Of a stretch of 64,000 nt of DNA, positions 27,378 to 35,437 are shown piece after piece (position 1 is the stretch's first letter; each line of letters starts with the position of its first letter). Under the pieces are notes generated by a model that did not search any database, was not told the DNA's origin, and saw nothing but the letters and a program-made list of their open reading frames with translations. Source of the stretch: Halioglobus japonicus. GTDB lineage: Bacteria > Pseudomonadota > Gammaproteobacteria > Pseudomonadales > Halieaceae. The stretch covers positions 992,001 through 1,056,000 of the forward strand of contig NZ_CP019450.1 of NCBI RefSeq assembly GCF_001983995.1, read 5' to 3'. A program made the translations under genes and the position numbers.

Positions 27378-28447
27378 ATGTTTTTTCTGCGTCTTTTGCG
27401 CCTGGCCTGGCTGCCAGTCTGCCTGTGCATGTCGCACTCGGCTATGTCATCAGAGAGTGCAGATGTATCGCCTGCTACCGATGAGGTGGTTTTGAATAAT
27501 GGCTCGCGCTTCGTTGGTGAGCTCACAGATATGCGTGATGGAGCTGTACAGTTTGCAACGGAGTTGCCGGCACGCTGGAAATTGCCGTTGAGCATATAGC
27601 CTCGATAACTACTGGCGGTACGGTTTTTGTGCAGATGGCTGATGCATCGGTTATCGAAGATTTGCCGCTACACATCGAGGGGCACGAGCTGCTAGTGCCC
27701 GGTGAGCAACTGCCTCTCCCTCTAGAGACCTTGCGTGTGGTCAATCCTGAACCCTGGGAGTTGGGCGAGGGCTATAAGTGGACGGTGGATATCAGTTTTG
27801 CGTTTTCGATTGAGCGGGGTAATAGCCATTCTTACGAATTGGATTACGCGATGAACACTGTGTGGCAGTGCCAGGATGATCGCTACATCCTCAAGCTCAG
27901 GGGTGAGCTTGACGAAGCCAACGACAATAAGAATGCGGACAACTGGAACATTATCGGCAAGTACGATTCCTATTTTGATCCGCCGGATGGGGAGGCATTT
28001 GGCAGCCGCAATTACTGGGGCCGGCACATGTACGCGGAGGAAGATCAGTTTGCAGACCTCAATTTGCGTTATTTTACCGGACCCTACATCGGTCGCGACT
28101 TTCTCATCCGGCCGAGGTTTAAGCTGTCTGCCGAAAGCGGCCTGTCCTATGTCAGTGAAGACTTTATCAACGCCCGTGTTCAGGAGTATCCCGGTGCCAC
28201 CTGGAATCTGGAGCTCAGCAGTGATTTTCTGGGTGGTGATTCCAGCCTGTATATGGATCAGCTGGGAGTGTGGAATCTGTCGGAAACGTCGGACATGGTC
28301 ATCAACACGTCTTTTGGCCTCTCTTTCCCATTGCTACTGGGGTTCGAGGCCGCCGCGGAGATTCTTCTGGAGTACGATTCAGGATCAGTGGAGGGCGTTG
28401 AACGCATGGATGAAACCTATGCCCTGCGGTTGGGTTATTACTGGTAG
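27378..28447 (+). pseudogene. DUF481 outer-membrane protein, one frameshift
   Basis: About 356 aa once one T is restored near 27565 (GAG-TTG-CCG should read GAG-TTT-GCC-GGC). Before the break: signal peptide and VLNNGSRFVGELTDMRDGAVQFATE. After it: GTLEIAVEHIASITTGGTVF, then the DUF481 beta-barrel with alternating strands ending LRLGYYW, a C-terminal aromatic residue typical of barrel proteins. DUF481 proteins (YdiY-like, salt-induced) are integral outer-membrane barrels of unknown function. AAAGGAGG precedes ATG 27378. Both sides of the break are conserved, so sequencing error is likely. Confidence 0.8.
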
Positions 28448-28460
28448 CGGCGCTGTAGGA

Positions 28461-28481
28461 GCAGCGCGGCTGTCACGCTGC
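28461..28481. terminator. hairpin between convergent genes (REP-like)
   Basis: GCAGCG (28461-28466) and CGCTGC (28476-28481) with a 9-nt loop, preceded by TGTAGGA. It sits between the DUF481 gene and the outer-membrane barrel gene, which converge here. The TAGGAGC start is shared with the hairpin at 2966-2990. No T-tract. Confidence 0.4.
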
Positions 28482-28502
28482 ACATGAAGAGGCGCTCGAC
28501 GG

Positions 28503-29207
28503 CTACATCTTGGTGGTAAAGGTCAGCACAAACTGCGGACCTTCAATATCGATGGCCCCGACGGTGTCGGAGAAGTCCAGTTCCGCTGACATGTAGCGCA
28601 CGCCAAAGCCTAGGTGCTTGCCCTTGGCATAGCGATAGTCGAGGCCGGCGCGCGCGTAGTAACCCACATCCCAGTCGGAGGCTTCCGAGCCGTTAACCAC
28701 GATGGTGCCGCTGGGCGCCGCCACTTCCTCGTCTTCCAACTCCAGCTTGCCATACATCAGCATGGGGCCGGCGCCGGCATAGGCTGCCAGTTTGGGCGCC
28801 AGGCCGCCGCGTACATAGGCGCCCAGGTGCATTTCACCCAGGAACAGACCGTTGTCCAGATCAAAGCGAATGACGGCGCCATTGTCGCCGCCGATAACGC
28901 CTGAGACACGGGTGTCGCTGCTTTTCCAGGAAATGCTGCCGCCCGGATTAATGCCCCAGCGCCAGGTGTCACTGCCCCCCCAGGCGTATTCGGCTTCGAG
29001 GCCGCCGCCGAGCATGGATGAGGGGAATTCCACATCGGCGATCTCGCCGCCCAGCTTGTCCCAGCTTGCGCTCTGGTCATCCAGTTGCAGGTTACCGATA
29101 AAGCCCTGGTAGAGAGGTGCGTATTCAGTTTCCTGATCGGCATGGGTCGCCAGGGACGTCAGCCCGAGCATTGCCGAGCACAGGGTAAGGGGGAGTAGAG
29201 ATTTCAT
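28503..29207 (-). CDS. outer-membrane beta-barrel protein
   Basis: 234-aa protein with a signal peptide (MKSLLPLTLCSAMLGLTSLATHA). It then alternates glycine- and aromatic-rich strands (LGAYVRGGLAPKLAAYAGAG, YYARAGLDYRYAKGKHLGFG) ending in QFVLTFTTKM, the layout of an eight-strand OmpA/OmpW-like barrel. ATG 29207 overlaps the stop of the upstream pbpG gene (TGATG), so its translation is coupled; the longer frame to 29228 lies inside that gene. No specific family name can be given. Confidence 0.75.
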   Translation of the reverse strand: MKSLLPLTLCSAMLGLTSLATHADQETEYAPLYQGFIGNLQLDDQSASWDKLGGEIADVEFPSSMLGGGLEAEYAWGGSDTWRWGINPGGSISWKSSDTRVSGVIGGDNGAVIRFDLDNGLFLGEMHLGAYVRGGLAPKLAAYAGAGPMLMYGKLELEDEEVAAPSGTIVVNGSEASDWDVGYYARAGLDYRYAKGKHLGFGVRYMSAELDFSDTVGAIDIEGPQFVLTFTTKM

Positions 29208-30046
29208 CAGCTGTTCGCCAGCATCCATTTGCGTAGTCGGTTGGAGTCACCAAAGGGGGTGAGTTTGCCGAAGGAGTTGAGCAGCACGATAGAGACATCC
29301 TCGCCTTCGATATTGGCCTGCATGACGAGGCAGCGCCCGGCTTCGTTGATATAGCCGGTTTTGGACAGCTCGATATCCCAGCTGGCGTTTTTCAGCAGGC
29401 GGTTGGTATTGCCATAGGTGAGGTGGCCGCGACCGCGATACGGGTATACATCTTTGCGGGTTGTGGTACTGGCCTCGGTAATCAGCGGGTAGTCCTCGGC
29501 GGCTTCAATCATTTTGGCCAGGTCGCTGGCGGTGGATACGTTCTCTGACCTGAGGCCGGCGGGGTCTGCAAAGTGGCTGTTGTGCATGCCTAACTCGCGG
29601 GCTTTGCGATTCATGTCGGCGAGGAAGTTATCCATGCCACCGGGGTAGGTTCTGCCCAGTGCGGTGGCAGCTCGGTTCTCCGATGACATCAGTGCCAGCA
29701 GGAGCATTTCGCGGCGGGTCAGGCTGGCGCCGTATTCCAGGCGCGAGCCGGTCAGTCGGATCAGATCGCGATCGTCCTTGGTAATGGTGATTTTTTTATC
29801 CAGGGAGACGCCCGAGTCGAGAATGACAATGGCCGTCATCATCTTGGTGATGGAAGCAATGGGGCGAACGGTGTCTACGTCCTTGCCGTAGATCAGGTTG
29901 CCCTTGTCATCCAGCACAATCGCCGAGGCGGATTTCAGCCCCGGGTTGCCCGGTAAGTCGGTAAATTTCGAGGTGCCCGCTAGTGCGGATGTCGTTGCAC
30001 AGGCCCAGATGGCCAGCCCCGTGCAGAGGTTTCTGGCAATTCGCAT
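29207..30046 (-). CDS. pbpG: D-alanyl-D-alanine endopeptidase (PBP7)
   Basis: 279-aa penicillin-binding protein of the S11 peptidase family that cleaves D-Ala-meso-DAP cross-links in peptidoglycan. Signal peptide MRIARNLCTGLAIWACATTSALA. Active-site motifs: SITK (nucleophile Ser, IASITKMM), SEN (MSSENRAATALG) and KTG (ELSKTGYINEAGR). An ATG 18 nt upstream (30064) is possible, but 30046 starts the signal peptide. It lies downstream of gpsA by 73 nt on the same strand. Confidence 0.92.
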   Translation of the reverse strand: MRIARNLCTGLAIWACATTSALAGTSKFTDLPGNPGLKSASAIVLDDKGNLIYGKDVDTVRPIASITKMMTAIVILDSGVSLDKKITITKDDRDLIRLTGSRLEYGASLTRREMLLLALMSSENRAATALGRTYPGGMDNFLADMNRKARELGMHNSHFADPAGLRSENVSTASDLAKMIEAAEDYPLITEASTTTRKDVYPYRGRGHLTYGNTNRLLKNASWDIELSKTGYINEAGRCLVMQANIEGEDVSIVLLNSFGKLTPFGDSNRLRKWMLANS

Positions 30047-30119
30047 GGTCTTCACGTCCCGCATGGGGTTAATAATAGTTTTCGACCATTTTGCCCCAGC
30101 GAGGGCTAAATCACCAGCA

Positions 30120-31124
30120 TCAGCCGGGCTCTGACTCGGCCCCTGCTTCCACCCGTAGCAGGCCCCGGAAGGCCCGGCTGGCGGTGGCATCGCCGGCCAG
30201 CACCCGCGAAACATCCTGGGCAATAGGCATCTCCACGCCATGTTGGGCCGCTAGGGCCATGACCGCCGGCGCACTCTTCGCGCCTTCGGCCACCATGGTC
30301 ATTTCCTCGATGATCTCTTCCATGCTGCGCCCCTTGCCCAGCTCAATGCCCACGTGGCGGTTGCGGCTCTGGGCGCTGGTGCAGGTGGCAATCATGTCGC
30401 CCATGCCCGCTAGGCCCGCAAAGGTTTCTGCGCGGCCGCCCATGGCGGTGCCCAGGCGGGTGATTTCTGACAGGCCGCGGGTAATCAGTGCTGCCCGGGT
30501 GTTATCGCCGGCGCCCTGGCCGTCGCCCATGCCCACGGCAATAGCAATAATGTTCTTGAGGACGCCACCCAGTTCGCAGCCGATCACATCGGTATTGGTA
30601 TAGACCCGGAACAGACCGCTCTTGAAGACTTCCTGAAGTTCCTTGACGATGATTTCATCTTCCATGGCAATGACGCTGGCCGCTGCTTGCCCGGCCATAA
30701 TCTCCCGGGCGAGGTTGGGGCCGGTCAGCACGCCCACCGGGTGCCCCGGCAATTCCTGTTGGATGATTTCCGTCATGCGCAGCTGGGTGCCGCGCTCGAG
30801 GCCCTTGGTCAGGCTGATCACAGGCACCCAGGCACGAATGTGAGTCCTTACTTCCTGAAGCACGGTGCGGAAATTCTGTGAGGGTATGCCCATGACAATC
30901 ACATCGGCACCGGCGACCGCCGCGCCAATATCACCGGTGGCTTTGAGGTTGTCATGAAGTTTGGCGCCCGGCAGGTATTTGCTATTCCTGTGCTGTTCGT
31001 TGATCTCGGTGACAGTGCCTTCGTCGCGCGCCCAGATTGTCACGTCGGTGTTGCGGGCTACCAGCGAGGCCACGGTGGTGCCCCAGGAACCACCGCCGAG
31101 AACGGCGACCTTCAATTGTTTCAT
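30120..31124 (-). CDS. gpsA: glycerol-3-phosphate dehydrogenase [NAD(P)+]
   Basis: 334-aa cytoplasmic enzyme reducing dihydroxyacetone phosphate to sn-glycerol 3-phosphate for phospholipid synthesis. N-terminal Rossmann motif VAVLGGGSWGTTVA (about 6-19), SLTKGLERG and LTGPNLAREI in the middle, the catalytic-lysine region GVLKNIIAIAVGMGDG, and AGMGDMIATCTS(AQSRN). ATG 31124 follows AAGGAG at 6 nt; the frame is open upstream to 31178 inside plsB. It is 10 nt downstream of plsB and clearly co-transcribed. Confidence 0.96.
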   Translation of the reverse strand: MKQLKVAVLGGGSWGTTVASLVARNTDVTIWARDEGTVTEINEQHRNSKYLPGAKLHDNLKATGDIGAAVAGADVIVMGIPSQNFRTVLQEVRTHIRAWVPVISLTKGLERGTQLRMTEIIQQELPGHPVGVLTGPNLAREIMAGQAAASVIAMEDEIIVKELQEVFKSGLFRVYTNTDVIGCELGGVLKNIIAIAVGMGDGQGAGDNTRAALITRGLSEITRLGTAMGGRAETFAGLAGMGDMIATCTSAQSRNRHVGIELGKGRSMEEIIEEMTMVAEGAKSAPAVMALAAQHGVEMPIAQDVSRVLAGDATASRAFRGLLRVEAGAESEPG

Positions 31125-31134
31125 GCAGTGCTCC

Positions 31135-33462
31135 TTACACAGACCCGCTATTGGCGACACCAATCGCCCTGATGACATCGATGCGCCTGATCATTTCGCG
31201 CAGCTCGCGTGCGACTTCCAGGCGTTTTTCCTTGAGGTCGTCTGCGCCGCCCTCGGTCAGCTGGCGGCTTTGCAGCATTTTATAGGCATTCTTGAACAAC
31301 AGCTTGCCGATAGACGATTCGCTGGAAATGCGCCGCTGTAGATACACCTGGCGGCCATACGTAAGTGCATCGGCAATACACTCTGCCTCTTCCAGTGAAT
31401 CATACGCCTCCTTGCGCGCCAGCATGGCGGCGACCACTGAGTAGGCTTCGGTATAGGTCAGCAGGGTGACGTGGGCGACCAGCGGCGTCATGTTCTGGAG
31501 TAGCGCGCCAAACCCGGCGGCACCCTGGCCGACGAGGGTCTCCCAGTCTTCGCTGTAAAGCGACATCTCGTCGCGAATCTGCTGGTGGAATTCTTCGGTC
31601 GGTGCGTAGAAGAACTCGAACTTGAACAGGTCGCGCATCCGGTCTACCTCGCGCCAGAACACCTCCAGCGCCCAGCTCTCGGGCATTTCGGTGGCTTTGA
31701 CCAGGGCCAGTTCGATAATCGCCTTGTTGACGAAGAAATGAATGACAGTATTGCGGTAGTAGCTGGCGACTGGATGCTGCTCCAGACCAATGCCGTAGAC
31801 GACCTCCGGGCCTTCGTCATAGCGGGTGACGATGTTCTCGTCGATCATAATGCCCAGTGGGCCTTCAAGGTGATCACCGAATGCACGGTCGAAATCCGGT
31901 GAGATGCGCAGCTGGCGGCTCTCTGCCCAGGCCAGCAGGGCTTCGAGGTCCGCCACCAGTTCCGCCTCGGTGAGCGCCTTGGGCGCGGCACCCAGCAGGC
32001 TCATGGTGACCAGCGAGGGCAGGGTAATCGGGGTGACCTGATTGGCTTCCACCGCCACCTCGAAGGCGATCTTGGATAACGCCAGGCGGTCATCGGGGTT
32101 GGGCGCCTTGTTGAGTACGACCGGTTCGCCGATATCCATGTAAACCTTGCCCATGGGGCGGGCGAGGCTGCGTACATAGCCGACAAACCACTTCAGGGAT
32201 TCAGCGCCCTTACCGCGGCCGGTCTGCTCTGTGGCGTATTCCTCGACATCGCGAATAATGTCGTAGCTGATCGAGACGGGGATGATATGGATGTTTTCTG
32301 CCCCGGTGTAATAACAGGCCTCCATCACATACTTCAGCAGGCCGTAGCGCGGCGGCATGAGTTTACCCATGCGTGAGCGGGTACCCTCGAAGGACCAGTT
32401 CATCGGGAAGCGCTTTTCCATCAGGTAGCCGATGTAGTGGCGCAGAGTGATTTTGTAAAGCTCGTTGTCCTGAAAGCTGCGCTTGATGAAAATAGCGCCG
32501 GCGCGGTGCAGCAGGTGGCCGAGAATGGGGAAATTGAGATTCGCCCCGCCAAACATATGCGGCATGGGGAAATCGTTGTCGTACATGACCTTGGGTACGA
32601 CCATGCCGTCGAGATACGTCTTGTGCGTCCACAACAAAATGGAGGGGTGGTTGCGTACGACGGTGCGTGTTTTCTCAAGCGCCGCCTGGTCGTAGACAAT
32701 GTCTTCTTCGTAGCCCAGACCCAGGCAGAAGTTGTTAAAGCGGGCATAGAAGTCGATCCAGAAGGAACTGGGCGTGGACACCATCTCCTCCATGTAACCG
32801 GCTGCTTCTTTCATGAGCGCGTCTTTCGACTTGCCCGTGGCTTCGGCCAGTGCATCGAGCTCTGCGTTGTACTCGGCACTCGCCATTAGTGCCGCGGCCA
32901 CGTGGCGGGGCATCTTGTAGCGACCACCTTTCAGCTTGCGCTCCTCGAGGTCGAGGACCACCGCCGCCTGGCGAGCTACAAAGTTGGCAAATTCTTCCTG
33001 GGAGACTGTCTGGTCTGTGCCCTGCTGATTCTGGAAGCGTGCCTGCAGGTTGGCCATGGTGTCTGGCGCGCCGGCGAGCAGATTGACGCGCTCCGGGTGC
33101 TCCTCGAGCACTTTGCGGCCTTTGCGTGGCGACGGCTTGCGCGGGTCGCCGAAAACCAGATAGCGGAGTCGGCCGCGGTTGTCGTCAGATGACCAGTTGA
33201 CGCGCAGCGGGGCAATAATGGTGTCTGCCGGCAGTGCCAGCGACATGACTAACTGGCCGCTGTCGAAGCCGGTGCGTTCGTCCTTGAGATCGATCACGAC
33301 CTGGGGTGCATCGAAGGCGGCCGACGCATCGCTGTGTACCTCGATCCACTTGCGCAGTATCTCCTCGTCGAGGCTATTGCGCGCATCGAGAATAAACAGG
33401 ACTTTCTGGTTGTTGCGATCTGGCCAGGGACTTTTATTGTCGTAGAACTGTTCCAGGGTCAC
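31135..33462 (-). CDS. plsB: glycerol-3-phosphate 1-O-acyltransferase
   Basis: 775-aa membrane-associated acyltransferase that adds the first fatty acid to glycerol 3-phosphate. Motif I is H280-x4-D285 (THKTYLDGM), motif II the GAIFIKRSF region, motif III FEGTRSRMGK, then IIPVSISYD. Length is close to E. coli PlsB (807 aa). The sequence is rather divergent from enterobacterial PlsB and has a mycobacterial PlsB2-like character. It starts 5 nt after the end of the HAD-PlsC gene, an arrangement also known from Mycobacterium (plsC-plsB2). Confidence 0.9.
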   Translation of the reverse strand: MTLEQFYDNKSPWPDRNNQKVLFILDARNSLDEEILRKWIEVHSDASAAFDAPQVVIDLKDERTGFDSGQLVMSLALPADTIIAPLRVNWSSDDNRGRLRYLVFGDPRKPSPRKGRKVLEEHPERVNLLAGAPDTMANLQARFQNQQGTDQTVSQEEFANFVARQAAVVLDLEERKLKGGRYKMPRHVAAALMASAEYNAELDALAEATGKSKDALMKEAAGYMEEMVSTPSSFWIDFYARFNNFCLGLGYEEDIVYDQAALEKTRTVVRNHPSILLWTHKTYLDGMVVPKVMYDNDFPMPHMFGGANLNFPILGHLLHRAGAIFIKRSFQDNELYKITLRHYIGYLMEKRFPMNWSFEGTRSRMGKLMPPRYGLLKYVMEACYYTGAENIHIIPVSISYDIIRDVEEYATEQTGRGKGAESLKWFVGYVRSLARPMGKVYMDIGEPVVLNKAPNPDDRLALSKIAFEVAVEANQVTPITLPSLVTMSLLGAAPKALTEAELVADLEALLAWAESRQLRISPDFDRAFGDHLEGPLGIMIDENIVTRYDEGPEVVYGIGLEQHPVASYYRNTVIHFFVNKAIIELALVKATEMPESWALEVFWREVDRMRDLFKFEFFYAPTEEFHQQIRDEMSLYSEDWETLVGQGAAGFGALLQNMTPLVAHVTLLTYTEAYSVVAAMLARKEAYDSLEEAECIADALTYGRQVYLQRRISSESSIGKLLFKNAYKMLQSRQLTEGGADDLKEKRLEVARELREMIRRIDVIRAIGVANSGSV

Positions 33463-33467
33463 GCGGT

Positions 33468-35045
33468 TTACTTCTCCTGCTGCTTGGCTTTCGATTTAGG
33501 CTTGGCCCTGGATTTTGGGGCCGCCTTCTTTTTAGCGGCGGGCTTTTTCGCGGCCGCCTTTTTCTTCGCGGGGACTTTACGCTTCTTGGTGGCGGTTTTC
33601 TTCGGGGCGGGCTCTTCGGCCTGACCCAGTGCCCGGGCAAACATATTGCGCACATCCCTGACATGATCGTCGATCGAGTCGAGTGTCCACTTGCTGGTGT
33701 CCACCGGCGGCAATACCTCGACATCGACGGTGGCCGGGCGGAACACGAAATCGCCTTTGGGTGCTACGTCACCGGCGTTGCGGATCACAATCGGGATCAT
33801 CGGCACGCCGGCCTGCATGGCGATATGGAAGGCGCCTTTCTTGAAGGGGGCCAGTTTAGGCGACACGGTGCGGGTGCCCTCTGGGGCCAGCACCACAGAT
33901 TTTCCTTCCACCTGCATGGCCTCGACGAGAGGTTCCATCGACTCGATAGCACTGTTGGCATTGCTGCGGTCGATGAAGACCACACCGCCCATTTCCATCA
34001 CTTTGCCAATAATAGGCTGCTCAGACTTGATCTCTTTTTTGCCGATCCCGGCAATATCCCGACGCAGCAGGCGGGCGCAAATGACGACATCCGCTTTACT
34101 CTGGTGATTGAACACAAATACCGCGGGCCGGTGTGACCACAGGTGTTCTTCGCCTTTGACGTTGAGGTCCAGGCCGATCAGCGCTGAGGCTGTGTCGGCA
34201 AACAGCGAAAACGAGAAGTTGTTTGAGGCGCGCCGCGAGCCGGTGAGGGCGTAGATCGGTAGCCCTGCAGCAAAACTGGTGACCAGGCTGCTGGTGGCGG
34301 CAACCGAACGCACAAACTGGGTAAGGCTGGGGCGGCCACGGCTGCCGAAGTGGGCGACGGGCCAATGTTTCTTCTGGGCAATGCGCTCCAGTTTGTCGCT
34401 GGGGTTGAGAGGGCGTGGGTGGCCCACGCGCTCGAGCAACAGAATGTCGTCGGTGCTGTCCGAGTAAAAGAAGCTCTGATCGAGATCGCCATTGACCTCT
34501 GCCGCGAGGTCCTCGGCGGCATCGACCTTGCCCTGACCGAAGCAGGTAGGGCTGACCACGCTACCGGTAAATTTACCGTTGGCCACTTCCAAGTGCGTGC
34601 ACATCACATGCTCGATATCGAGGTCGCGGGCGGCGGGCTCCACCTGGTACGGGGTGGCCGAGGAAATAATCGATACCGTGTGGCCCTTGGCGATATGTGC
34701 ATCAATGAGGGCGCGGGATTCCGGGTAAACTTTGCGGGCAATCTGTTTGTTGTACAGCTTCTCGCCGACCTCGTAATAGGTGTCTTCATCGATGCCGCGC
34801 ATGAACTGGGCGTTGATGGCCATCATGCCGGAGAAGCCCAGTGAGCCCATGCCGAAACTGGTCATGGCTGACATCAGCTCGACAAATTCGCGCGGTGACA
34901 GGTCGCCCCTGCGGACCTGCTCACGGATAAAAACAGTGGCCGAGAAACCGGAGATGATGGTCCCGTCGAAGTCGAAAATAGCAAAAATTTGCGGGCCGGA
35001 GGGAGACTTCTCGATGTCCTCGAGAAGTTGATCGATATTTGCCAT
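33468..35045 (-). CDS. bifunctional HAD-IB phosphatase / 1-acylglycerol-3-phosphate acyltransferase with Lys-rich tail
   Basis: 525-aa fusion. Residues about 18-215 form a SerB-like HAD phosphatase (IFDFDGTI with Asp25/Asp27, SSATPYQVEP, YSDSTDDILLL). Residues about 240-470 form a PlsC-type acyltransferase (H314-x4-D319 in FNHQSKAD, APEGTRT, IPIVIRNAG). Residues 477-525 are a low-complexity tail of Lys, Ala and Pro (AKKKAAAKKPAAKKK core), resembling histone-H1-like tails. The same HAD-PlsC architecture next to plsB is known in mycobacteria. It should make phosphatidic acid from lysophosphatidic acid; the HAD substrate is unknown. ATG 35045 begins the conserved domain. It is the first gene of the operon, downstream of the structured RNA. 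Confidence 0.9.
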   Translation of the reverse strand: MANIDQLLEDIEKSPSGPQIFAIFDFDGTIISGFSATVFIREQVRRGDLSPREFVELMSAMTSFGMGSLGFSGMMAINAQFMRGIDEDTYYEVGEKLYNKQIARKVYPESRALIDAHIAKGHTVSIISSATPYQVEPAARDLDIEHVMCTHLEVANGKFTGSVVSPTCFGQGKVDAAEDLAAEVNGDLDQSFFYSDSTDDILLLERVGHPRPLNPSDKLERIAQKKHWPVAHFGSRGRPSLTQFVRSVAATSSLVTSFAAGLPIYALTGSRRASNNFSFSLFADTASALIGLDLNVKGEEHLWSHRPAVFVFNHQSKADVVICARLLRRDIAGIGKKEIKSEQPIIGKVMEMGGVVFIDRSNANSAIESMEPLVEAMQVEGKSVVLAPEGTRTVSPKLAPFKKGAFHIAMQAGVPMIPIVIRNAGDVAPKGDFVFRPATVDVEVLPPVDTSKWTLDSIDDHVRDVRNMFARALGQAEEPAPKKTATKKRKVPAKKKAAAKKPAAKKKAAPKSRAKPKSKAKQQEK

Positions 35046-35147
35046 GGAACAACTCTGCAATGGTTAAGCGTGAAGAATAGCGTAATTACATGCGCAATGT
35101 ATCGGCGTGTGATCGCAAGCGTGACTCAGGCCCGGATAAGGAGGCGA

Positions 35148-35182
35148 AAAAAAGCCCCGGCGCAGTCCGTGCGCCAGGGCTT
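35148..35182 (-). terminator. rho-independent terminator of the structured RNA
   Basis: 13-bp stem AAGCCCTGGCGCA with TGCGCCGGGGCTT (one G-U pair), 5-nt loop CGGAC, followed by seven T on the minus strand. Read-through would enter the HAD-PlsC-PlsB-GpsA operon. Confidence 0.88.
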
Positions 35183-35358
35183 GTGTGAGGGGCAATGCTT
35201 TAACTTGTTGCCTTTGTAGGTCTTTCCGGCCCGCTACCGGATCAGGTCCCTCTGGCCTTGATGGTTGTCTCTGACAAACGCCCATCAGCGTCCCCCTAAG
35301 GTAACTTACCTTCGCGAAGCGCACTCACCCCATGCGTGAGTACGTTTCAGCAAGTTAC
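35148..35358 (-). ncRNA. structured RNA of unknown family upstream of the phosphatidate operon
   Basis: About 210-nt transcript predicted from its own promoter and ending in a strong terminator, about 100 nt before the HAD-PlsC start. Helices visible: 5' GTAACTT (35358-35352) with AAGTTAC (35307-35301); ACTCAC with GTGAGT inside it; TGATGG/CCATCA extended by TTGTC/GACAA; CCGG/CCGG around TAGCGGG; GGCAA/TTGCC. The loop of the last hairpin contains CAAGTTA (35207-35201), which can pair with the 5' TAACTTG instead, so the 5' end has two exclusive partners. I do not recognise the family. It could be a riboswitch/attenuator for the operon or a separate sRNA. Confidence 0.6.
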
Positions 35359-35364
35359 GGGGTG

Positions 35365-35392
35365 AGTATAAGAACCTGAAATCAGAGGGCAA
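35365..35392 (-). promoter_or_regulatory. sigma70-type promoter of the structured RNA
   Basis: On the minus strand TTGCCC (35392-35387), 16-bp spacer, TATACT (35370-35365). The predicted start near 35358 coincides with the first base of the 5' pairing element GTAACTT. Confidence 0.6.
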
Positions 35393-35437
35393 GAAATAAC
35401 GCCATGATATTTTTTTATTCCTGTTTATAACCTTTGG

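Noticed and set aside
35210..35310. Partial likeness of the structured RNA to c-di-GMP (GGTAGCGGG) and TPP (ACCTGATCCGG) riboswitches
   Set aside because: The remaining conserved elements of both classes are missing (no CAAACC/GACGCAAAGCC, no CTGAGA with a matching P3 arm), so neither name is supported.
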